Made by a program: the position numbers and the translations under genes. Positions 7,246-14,950 of a stretch of 16,724 nucleotides of DNA are shown here, piece after piece. The notes beneath the pieces were generated by a model, which was given only the letters and a program-made list of their open reading frames with translations, was not told the DNA's origin and did not search any database. The stretch lies in assembly GCA_021815525.1 (NCBI GenBank), contig JAKAGN010000009.1:1-16724 (forward strand), written 5' to 3'. The stretch's first letter is position 1, and each line of letters begins with the position of its first letter. The DNA comes from Deltaproteobacteria bacterium (GTDB lineage Bacteria > Desulfobacterota > Desulfobacteria > Desulfobacterales > Desulfatibacillaceae).

Positions 7246-8334
7246 CTATCGTCCGGGCCGCTCTCCCAGGGTGACGGTGACGGAGCGCGTCTTGCCGTCC
7301 CGTATCACCTTCAGGACCGCGCGGTCGCCGGGCCGCAGGCGCCGGAGTTCCCTCACGAAGGCGTCGGGGGTGGCGGTCGCCTTGCCGTTCACGGCCGTTA
7401 TGACGTCGCCCCCCACGGGCAGCATGGTGTTGCCGATTCGCACCTTGCGCTTCGGCCCCCGGACGCCTCCCTTGGCCGCGGGCCCGCCGGGCGCCACCTC
7501 GATCACCAGGACCCCCTCCTCCACGGGCAGCCCCAGAAAGTCGGGAAGCCCCGGAATCAGGGGAAAGACCTTGAGGCCGATGTAGGGGTAGGAGACGTAG
7601 CCCTTTGCGATAAGCTCCGGAATTATTCGCTTGGCCGCGTCCACCGGTACGGCGAAGCCTATCCCCACGCTCCCCCCGGAGGGCGAGATTATGGCGGTGT
7701 TGATGCCGATGAGCCTTCCCGACGAGTCCAGGAGGGGCCCCCCGGAGTTGCCGGGGTTGATGGCCGCGTCGGTCTGGATCAGCTCGTCTATTTCAAGGCC
7801 GCCCTCCTCGTGCATGGAGCGGCCCAGCGAGGAGATGATCCCGGTGGTCAAGGTCATCCCCAGGCCGAAGGGATTTCCTATGGCGAAGACCTTCTGGCCC
7901 ACCTGGAGGTTCTCGGAGTCGCCCAGGGGGATGGGGAAGAGCTTTTCCTTGGGCGCCTTGACCCGGATGACGGCCAGATCGAACTCGGGGTAGGCCCCCA
8001 CGAGGATGCCCTTGTAGGAGCTTTTGTCCCAAAGGGTCACCTCCAGGCTGCGGGCGTTCTTGATGACGTGGTTGTTGGTCAGGATGTAGCCGTTCTGGTC
8101 CAGTACGATCCCCGAGCCCGCGCCCTCCTGGGGGTAGGCGCGGAGGAAGAAGTCGTAGCCCATCACGGTGCTCGTGATGTTCACCACGCCCTTTTCCGCC
8201 GTTTTGTAGACGGAGATGTTGTTGCGTTCGTCCTCGGTGAGGCCCATGGCAAGGACCGGCGCGAGAAAAAGGAGAAGGCAGGCGAGGGCGGCCGGGATCA
8301 GCCGGCGGGGCGCGGCGTCGGAATAAGGCTTCAT
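7246..8334 (-). CDS. HtrA/DegP-type periplasmic serine protease with one PDZ domain
   Basis: A 362-aa S1C-family protease for envelope protein quality control. The N-terminus is a signal peptide (basic RR at 10-11, hydrophobic 13-29, likely cleavage after VLA at 29). The trypsin-like domain has the full catalytic triad: His89 in TNNHVI, Asp119 in EFDLAVI and Ser197 in GNSGGPL; the oxyanion-loop region NPFGLGMTLTTG (154-165) is also typical. A single PDZ domain follows (about 245-355), with an insertion rich in K/R/G at about 289-305. One PDZ and the small size resemble DegS or MucD-like forms rather than two-PDZ DegP, but the cleavable-looking leader favours a soluble periplasmic enzyme. No strong ribosome-binding site is visible before ATG 8334. 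It is followed by the CNNM gene 65 bases on. Confidence 0.94.
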   Translation of the reverse strand: MKPYSDAAPRRLIPAALACLLLFLAPVLAMGLTEDERNNISVYKTAEKGVVNITSTVMGYDFFLRAYPQEGAGSGIVLDQNGYILTNNHVIKNARSLEVTLWDKSSYKGILVGAYPEFDLAVIRVKAPKEKLFPIPLGDSENLQVGQKVFAIGNPFGLGMTLTTGIISSLGRSMHEEGGLEIDELIQTDAAINPGNSGGPLLDSSGRLIGINTAIISPSGGSVGIGFAVPVDAAKRIIPELIAKGYVSYPYIGLKVFPLIPGLPDFLGLPVEEGVLVIEVAPGGPAAKGGVRGPKRKVRIGNTMLPVGGDVITAVNGKATATPDAFVRELRRLRPGDRAVLKVIRDGKTRSVTVTLGERPGR

Positions 8335-8374
8335 GGCGGTTACGGCATCCGGTGTTCTCTGGGGGTGGCAAAGG

Positions 8375-8410
8375 CCCGGGACGGATCCCGGTTTCCCCCG
8401 CGCGGGGGCT
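8375..8410 (-). terminator. Candidate weak terminator between the SRP RNA gene and htrA
   Basis: Just downstream of the SRP RNA on the minus strand are two GC-rich hairpins: CCCCC-GCGC-GGGGG (8408-8395) and CCGGGA-TCCG-TCCCGG (8391-8376), the latter followed by GCCTTT. There is no proper U-run, so it could be an inefficient terminator, a processing signal, or simply leader structure of htrA. Confidence 0.3.
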
Positions 8411-8415
8411 TGGGG

Positions 8416-8651
8416 GATGCCTGGTTGCGCAACCTTTCCGGAATCGGGTCCTGCCCGGGAAGCCCCTCATGGCCGGGGACGATCCGCGACACGGACCGCA
8501 TCCCTTATCGCTGCTTCCTTCCGGACCTGACGAGGTTCGAGACCGTCCGTTGCGCGGCGGCCGGCCCGAGGGAAGTCCTGATGGGTCGGACTCCGGTTTC
8601 CGGAAGGGGATTCGACGGTTCCCCGCCTAGCGCAACCAGGCGGCTCATCGT
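8416..8651 (-). ncRNA. ffs: Signal recognition particle RNA, apparently long form with Alu-like 5' part
   Basis: The universally conserved SRP core TCAGGTCCGGAAGGAAGCAG reads on the minus strand at 8530-8511, inside the helix-8 hairpin with its GGAA tetraloop that binds Ffh. Outside it the RNA keeps pairing: ACGGAC (8550-8545) with GTCCGT (8496-8491), GGGCCGG with CCGGCC, and a rod-like helix 5 built from 8606-8561 and 8476-8434. That rod contains CCTT-CCGGAA with TTCCGG-AAAGG, CGG/CCG, GTCC/GGAC and CCCTC/GAGGGG. The outermost 12-bp helix joins 8641-8630 (GCCTGGTTGCGC) with 8430-8419. Between this helix and helix 5 sits one hairpin, GGGGA-TCCCC (8624-8606), placed like an Alu-domain hairpin. 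A possible -10 (TAGAAA, 8663-8658) puts the start near 8651. The core is certain; ends are good to about 10 bases. Confidence 0.92.
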
Positions 8652-8746
8652 TACCCATTTCTACGTTTTTTGCAAGTTCAAAGAAAAAGCGCCGTAAATT
8701 CGGCCCCCGGGCCCCGAAGCTCCGTTGATTTAAGGGGAAAGTCGTC

Positions 8747-8774
8747 TTGACACGTTTTCTCCGCGTCTTATCTT
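8747..8774 (+). promoter_or_regulatory. Sigma70-type promoter of grpE-dnaK
   Basis: TTGACA (8747-8752), a 16-base spacer and TATCTT (8769-8774) give a good promoter with a start near 8781 and a leader of about 160 bases before grpE. No CIRCE element (TTAGCACTC inverted repeat) and no clear sigma32 -10 (CCCCAT) is seen nearby, so heat control, if any, must come from another mechanism. The promoter faces away from the SRP RNA gene. Confidence 0.6.
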
Positions 8775-8942
8775 TGGCACGTAACCCCCGGGCCGGACGA
8801 GGAAAGGGTCGGATGGGGGCGGGCGAAAATGGCGCAAAGCCTTAAGCCGGAGCTGGAAAGCGTCGGCTGGTGGAGGTCCATGAGCGCCTGCTTCCGGGGA
8901 TACCCGTATTTTTCGGGCGGTTTTCTGAAGGGGAAATTTCAA

Positions 8943-9593
8943 ATGAAGCGGGTGCCTGAAAAAATGGAAGAGAGCGAGAAAAAAAAGGGGCCCGTCGCGG
9001 TTCCCATAAGGAGGAGCGACGGGGAGCCGGCGGCGGAGACCGCGGCTGAGCCTGGCGCCGGCGATGACATGGCCGCGCGGCTCGCCAAGGCGGAGGAGGA
9101 GGCCAGAAGCAACTACGACCGGCTCCTTAGGGTTTCCGCCGAGTTCGAGAATTACAAGAAGCGCTCCGCCAGGGAAGCCGAGGACTTCAGGAAGTACGCC
9201 AACGAGCGGCTTTTGAAGGACCTCCTGCCGGTCATAGACAACCTGGAGCGGGCGCTCGATAGCGCCCTTGCGGGCAACTGCGACCCCAAGAGCCTGGCGG
9301 ACGGCGTCAATCTCACCCTGGGCCAGATTCTGAAGGTCCTGGAGGGCCACGGCGCCACGCCCGTCGAGGCGGCCGGGCAGGTCTTCGACCCCTGCCGGCA
9401 CCAGGCCCTCATGACGGAGGCCTCCCCGGAGCTTCCCGCCAACTCGGTTGTCCGGGAGCTTCAGAAGGGATACATGCTAAGGGACCGGCTCCTGCGGCCC
9501 TCCCTGGTGGTGGTCTCCACGGCCCCGCCCGCGGACGCCCGCTGCGAGGCCGATTCCAGCGATCCATTCAAACCCGAAGTGATGGGATACTGA
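8943..9593 (+). CDS. grpE: GrpE, nucleotide exchange factor for DnaK
   Basis: Cytoplasmic dimeric co-chaperone that releases ADP from DnaK. With the ATG at 8943 it has 216 aa, a normal length. The charged N-terminal tail is followed by a long coiled-coil helix (about 45-85, AARLAKAEEEARSNYDRLLRVSAEFENYKKR), the four-helix bundle with the family motif LLPVIDNLERAL, and the beta-wing domain GQVFDPCRHQALM ... GYMLRDRLLRPSLVVV. AAGGGGA about 10 bases upstream supports this start; an in-frame ATG at 8829 would add 38 residues (with SVGWWRSMSACF) that do not look like GrpE, and ATG 8964 is another option. dnaK follows after 52 bases, so both are probably made from the 8747-8774 promoter. Confidence 0.93.
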   Translation: MKRVPEKMEESEKKKGPVAVPIRRSDGEPAAETAAEPGAGDDMAARLAKAEEEARSNYDRLLRVSAEFENYKKRSAREAEDFRKYANERLLKDLLPVIDNLERALDSALAGNCDPKSLADGVNLTLGQILKVLEGHGATPVEAAGQVFDPCRHQALMTEASPELPANSVVRELQKGYMLRDRLLRPSLVVVSTAPPADARCEADSSDPFKPEVMGY

Positions 9594-9612
9594 CCCGATC
9601 ACAACATATAAT

Positions 9613-9645
9613 GGAGTTTTCCCCCCAAGGGAAAGGAGGCGCGGC
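9613..9645 (+). promoter_or_regulatory. dnaK leader: strong Shine-Dalgarno with a small hairpin next to it
   Basis: The short grpE-dnaK spacer ends with AAAGGAGG placed 6 bases before the dnaK ATG, a very strong ribosome-binding site. Immediately upstream, TTTTCCC (9617-9623) can pair with GGGAAAG (9629-9635) around the loop CCCAA, which takes in the first bases of the Shine-Dalgarno region. This might damp translation at low temperature, but the stem is short and the effect is speculative. Confidence 0.35.
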
Positions 9646-11574
<1,929 letters not shown>

Positions 11575-11606
11575 AAGGCCCCGGAAAATCGGTTGATTTG
11601 ACCGTG

Positions 11607-11641
11607 CGGGAGGGCTCCTTTGGGGCTCTCCCGTTTTTTTT
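11607..11641 (+). terminator. Rho-independent terminator of grpE-dnaK
   Basis: A fully paired 12-bp stem (11607-11618 with 11622-11633, loop TTT, including one G-T and one T-G pair) is followed directly by eight T residues (11634-11641). It separates the chaperone unit from the following genes, which therefore need their own promoter. Confidence 0.95.
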
Positions 11642-11747
11642 GCCCGGCCGCAAGGGTTATTGTCCTTCCATCCGTGATTTTTCCACGAATTCCCCCGCGT
11701 TTTGACTGTGTTCCATCATAAAATCACAACGTATAGCGTGAATGTAA

Positions 11748-11812
11748 AATATATTGTTCCGGGTGGTAAAATTTGCTTGCGCTAAGCGGGTCGTCTCTAT
11801 AGACAATATATT
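11748..11812. promoter_or_regulatory. Candidate operator/promoter region of the AAA+ gene unit with 10-bp inverted repeat
   Basis: The AT-rich stretch before the unknown gene at 11881 contains a perfect inverted repeat, AATATATTGT (11748-11757) and ACAATATATT (11803-11812), separated by 45 bases. TATAGA (11798-11803) and TATATT (11807-11812) are possible -10 boxes, but a good -35 at the right distance is not visible. TTCCATC recurs three times in the same region (near 11667, 11711 and 11811). This is the only place a promoter for the three following genes could sit, so regulation by a dimeric factor or DNA looping is conceivable. Weakly supported. Confidence 0.35.
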
Positions 11813-11880
11813 CCATCCATCGCGTCCTGATCGAAAAACGGCGTCCCCGTTCGGATTCGGGTTTTCGCCAGGGGTTACCC

Positions 11881-13293
11881 ATGCTTCCGGATTCCGCCAT
11901 GACCTATTTCATGACGATGCTGGCGGTACTCGCCCTTTTGGGGACCGCCTTCCTGGTGGCTGGAAGGGCGCGGGCCTCGGCGCGCCGGGCCGCGTCCGGG
12001 GGCGTCCCGGCGGCGGCGAACGACGAAGCCGCCGGGCTTTTGCACATGCTTTCCGGTGCGGTTGCCTGGAACGCGCCCCTGGCTCTTCCGCCCGGAAAGC
12101 CTCGCGCCGCCCCCCGGAAAAGCGGTTCGGGGAAAGCGCACGGGGGCTTAGCGGCGCAACCCGGGCTTCCGGCGGCCCTTCCGGAGCCCTGGCAACGGAT
12201 GGCGGCGGGCTTTCTCGAAGACAACGCCCCCCATCTCATCTTAAGAGCCCAAGGGGACCGGGCGGCCCTCGCCGCATGTTCCGGTTTCGGCCCGCTTGCC
12301 CGCGATCTCGCCCTCGTGCTTTGGGACGCCCTCCACCTGGCCCGGGCCGCCTTCCAGGGCGCGGGCGCTGGGCGGCCTCCGCGGAGCACGGAGGCCATCG
12401 CCGCGGCCGCCGCTTCCCGGCTCGCGGAAAGGGTCGCGCGGCTCGAAAACGAGATCACGGGCGGCGGCCTGGCCCTGTCCCCGGCCGGCGTACTGGCGCT
12501 GTCGGTGGCGGCGCGGCACGTGCGGGCGCTCGACGAGGCCGTGCTCATGCTGCAGGAGAGGCCGGAGGCTGCGGATGCCCGGGAGACGCCCCTTGCGGCA
12601 GCCTACCGCGAGCTGCTGGCGGGCAAGGCTCCCGCAAGGTCCGCGGGCCGGACCTTTTTGGAAGGGCTCTTTGGGGGCCGCCGGGCCCTTGCGGGCATTC
12701 GGAGGAGATTCGACGGGGTGGAGCTTTTCTTCCGGGTGGGGAACGCGCTTGAAGGCGCGCGCAGGAGCCTGCGCCGGGCGGACGTTTTTTCCGGGGCCGA
12801 CTATCCGGGAAGCGGCCCGGCCCTTTGGGAGCCGGTTTGGAAGGACGCCGCGCTCGCGGCCTGTCTGTCCCGGAAGGTCCTGGGACGTATGGAGGCCGCG
12901 GACGGAAAGGACGGCCTCGACCCGGTGGCGGTCGCCGGAAGGATTATGGCTGGCCTCCGCCCCAACCTCGAAGCGGCCGAGCCGCCCAAAACGGACGCCG
13001 GGGCCGCGGAAAGGGCCCTGGGCATGATCCGCTTCCTGTGTCTTCTGTCCTCTGGCTTTTCCCTGCGCTGCGCCGAGAAGGGCCGCTGCCCGCGCCCCGC
13101 GCGGCCGGCCCCGGCCTGCGTCCCGGCGCTGCTTGCGGCGATCGAGCCCTCTTTCCAACGAAATCTCCGGTGGTGCGGCGCCACGGGCGGCATGGCTCTT
13201 CGCGCCCTTTTCAGCGAAACCGAAGGCCATTTCAGGCACGCGTCGGAAAGGAAGGACGCCTGCCGGCATATGGTGGATCGCTGCGGGCTTTAG
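11881..13293 (+). CDS. Unrecognised 470-aa protein with N-terminal membrane anchor, first gene of the AAA+ unit
   Basis: I do not recognise the family. After a short start (MLPDSAMTYF) there is one hydrophobic segment at about 11-28 (MTMLAVLALLGTAFLVAG) followed by basic residues (RARASARR), which suggests a signal anchor with the bulk of the protein in the cytoplasm. The rest is Ala/Arg/Leu/Gly-rich and mostly helical in appearance, with a low-complexity part at about 60-95 and a short coiled-coil-like stretch near 170-183 (LAERVARLENEI). No catalytic motif or zinc-binding pattern is obvious; several cysteines lie in the last third (about 397-405, 413, 432, 461, 468). AGGGG lies 7 bases before the ATG. 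The next gene starts 61 bases on, so it is likely the membrane partner or adaptor of the two ATPases. Function unknown. Confidence 0.8.
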   Translation: MLPDSAMTYFMTMLAVLALLGTAFLVAGRARASARRAASGGVPAAANDEAAGLLHMLSGAVAWNAPLALPPGKPRAAPRKSGSGKAHGGLAAQPGLPAALPEPWQRMAAGFLEDNAPHLILRAQGDRAALAACSGFGPLARDLALVLWDALHLARAAFQGAGAGRPPRSTEAIAAAAASRLAERVARLENEITGGGLALSPAGVLALSVAARHVRALDEAVLMLQERPEAADARETPLAAAYRELLAGKAPARSAGRTFLEGLFGGRRALAGIRRRFDGVELFFRVGNALEGARRSLRRADVFSGADYPGSGPALWEPVWKDAALAACLSRKVLGRMEAADGKDGLDPVAVAGRIMAGLRPNLEAAEPPKTDAGAAERALGMIRFLCLLSSGFSLRCAEKGRCPRPARPAPACVPALLAAIEPSFQRNLRWCGATGGMALRALFSETEGHFRHASERKDACRHMVDRCGL

Positions 13294-13354
13294 GCATGGA
13301 AGCTGTTTCATAATCCGGCAACCCTTTGAACATCTTAAGGATCGGAGGTAACGC

Positions 13355-14950
13355 ATGTGTCCCCCGTTACAAATTAATAATCTGGACGCCCAGGAGCAGC
13401 CCGCCTTCGTTTACCTCGAACGGGTTTGCGGCGACGATCTTAAGGAGATCGCCCGGGTCTTGAACGAGGGCGTGAACGTCCTGGTCACCGCGGACGGCGA
13501 AACCGTGCGCGTGGCGGCCGAGATCATCAAGGACAACCTGGAGCAGTTTCATCACCGGAACTTTGACGAGCGGAACCTCGTGACCCTTCCGCCCGACGAC
13601 AACCAGGGCGCGGGGCCCGAAACGAGGCTCCTTGCGGCCATACGGGGGGGGCTGGCGCATCTTTTCCGGCGCGAAGGCGGCCGCTACGAGCCAAAACCGT
13701 TGGTAGTGTGGCACAGCGTGGAGCTTGTCACCTCCATGCTGGACGGCCGCTTGAACCCGGCCCTTTCCTACGAGCTGGCCTACATCATAAACGACATCCT
13801 GCCCCGCACCACTTGGCTCGCCTTCACGTCCCCGGACGGCCCGCCCCTGCCGCGCTCCCTTGCCCGGGTCTTCCTGAAAAAGGTGCGCCTAAGAGGAGTG
13901 AACGCCGGAAACCTGGGGGATGTCCTGCTCCGGGACGAGGCCCAGATTCTTTGCCCGGGCGCGACGCACCTGGATGAAACAAGCGCCAGGGACCTTGCGG
14001 GCGCGGTGGGGGAGGTGAATCCCCTGCGCTTCCGGGAGGTCATGCGCGCTGCCGTGTGCGAGACCCGGGTAAGGGGACCGTTCCTGGGAAATATCCGGGA
14101 GACCGTCTACGAGATGGCCAGCATGGAGAACCCGCCGGCCGACGCGGGCCTTCGGGGCTATGCCGACATCACCGGTGAAGGCGGTGATCTTGCAAAGTTC
14201 GTGGTGGCGCCCTACCGCAGGTGGCGTACGGCGAGCGAGCCGTTCAAGAGGCAGGTCGAGAGCGGCATCTTCAAGGCCATCCTTCTCCACGGGCGGCCCG
14301 GCGTGGGAAAGAGCCTCACGGCCAGGTGGCTGGCGTCCCAAATGGGCATACACTACCGGGTGGTCCACCTGTCCGACATGCGGGCCTTGCCCTCCGGCGA
14401 CGCCGGGGCCGCCGTGCGGCGCATCTTCGCGGAGGCGCGGCTGGTGGCCCCCTCCATGCTGATCTTCGATGACTTGGACGTCATCGTTCGCTCCCGGGCC
14501 GCGGGAGGCAACGGCGGCGCCGGGGAATCGGGCGTGGCGGACGCCCTTCTCCTGGAGCTGGACAAGCTGCCCCCCTCCAGCATGGTGTTCGTGGTGGGAA
14601 CCGCGACCCGCATCGAGGACCTGGGCGCGGCCTTCCTGCGGCCGGGGCGCTTCGGGCTTCCCGTGGAGATCAAGGCCCCGGACAGGGATTCCAGGCGGGC
14701 CATCCTAGCGTATTACGTGGAAAGGATGAAAATTGACGGCTTCCTGCCCCAGGGGTTCCTTGAAGGGATTACGGATTCCGACGGCTGGCCCGTGGGTCCG
14801 GGCGGCGCGCTGGTCCCGGCCGTGGGGGATCACTTCTCCTGCCTTTGCCGCATGATCTTCCTGCGGGGCTGCCGGATAACCCTCGAGGAGGCCCGGAGCG
14901 AGATGACGCGCTTGGTGGCCTTCTCCACCACCGCCGGGATCGCCCCATGA
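13355..14950 (+). CDS. AAA+ ATPase, CDC48/FtsH-like, with degenerate first AAA-like region
   Basis: A 531-aa protein with a strong ribosome-binding site (GGAGG 8 bases before ATG 13355). The second half is a classical AAA module: a lead-in resembling the DIGG region (YADITGEGGDLAKFV, 269-283), Walker A GRPGVGKS (313-320), Walker B MLIFDDLD (368-375), a sensor-1 segment VVGTATR (413-419), and LRPGRF (428-433) with the likely arginine fingers. Two catalytic positions differ from the norm: Walker B has Asp373 where Glu is usual, and sensor 1 has Thr418 instead of Asn. Residues about 30-185 look like a second AAA fold that has lost its P-loop (NVLVTADGETVRVA in its place, then LVVWHSVELV and TTWLAFTSPDGPPLPRSLARVF). 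The last four bases overlap the next start (ATGA). Its substrate is unknown. Confidence 0.88.
   Translation: MCPPLQINNLDAQEQPAFVYLERVCGDDLKEIARVLNEGVNVLVTADGETVRVAAEIIKDNLEQFHHRNFDERNLVTLPPDDNQGAGPETRLLAAIRGGLAHLFRREGGRYEPKPLVVWHSVELVTSMLDGRLNPALSYELAYIINDILPRTTWLAFTSPDGPPLPRSLARVFLKKVRLRGVNAGNLGDVLLRDEAQILCPGATHLDETSARDLAGAVGEVNPLRFREVMRAAVCETRVRGPFLGNIRETVYEMASMENPPADAGLRGYADITGEGGDLAKFVVAPYRRWRTASEPFKRQVESGIFKAILLHGRPGVGKSLTARWLASQMGIHYRVVHLSDMRALPSGDAGAAVRRIFAEARLVAPSMLIFDDLDVIVRSRAAGGNGGAGESGVADALLLELDKLPPSSMVFVVGTATRIEDLGAAFLRPGRFGLPVEIKAPDRDSRRAILAYYVERMKIDGFLPQGFLEGITDSDGWPVGPGGALVPAVGDHFSCLCRMIFLRGCRITLEEARSEMTRLVAFSTTAGIAP

Noticed and set aside
8580..8657. Cloverleaf-like fold (ATGGGT/ACCCAT stem with three hairpins) resembling a tRNA
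   Set aside because: It lacks a tRNA-like T loop, anticodon arm order and 3' end; the same bases pair better with the other flank of the SRP RNA core as its rod and terminal helix.
8467..8658. 63-codon minus-strand frame over the SRP RNA
   Set aside because: It coincides with the structured RNA gene and has no protein-like features.
8829..8942. In-frame upstream extension of grpE from ATG 8829
   Set aside because: The extra 38 residues do not resemble GrpE, and the ATG at 8943 has a better placed ribosome-binding site.
8697..8942. CIRCE/HrcA operator upstream of grpE
   Set aside because: No TTAGCACTC/GAGTGCTAA inverted repeat is present.
9607..9612. Perfect TATAAT between grpE and dnaK as an internal promoter
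   Set aside because: No -35 element at 16-18 bases upstream; could be chance, so not annotated.
11754..12752. 332-codon plus-strand frame overlapping the orphan gene
   Set aside because: Arg/Gly/Pro-rich shadow frame; the frame starting at 11881 has a better start site and a proper membrane segment.
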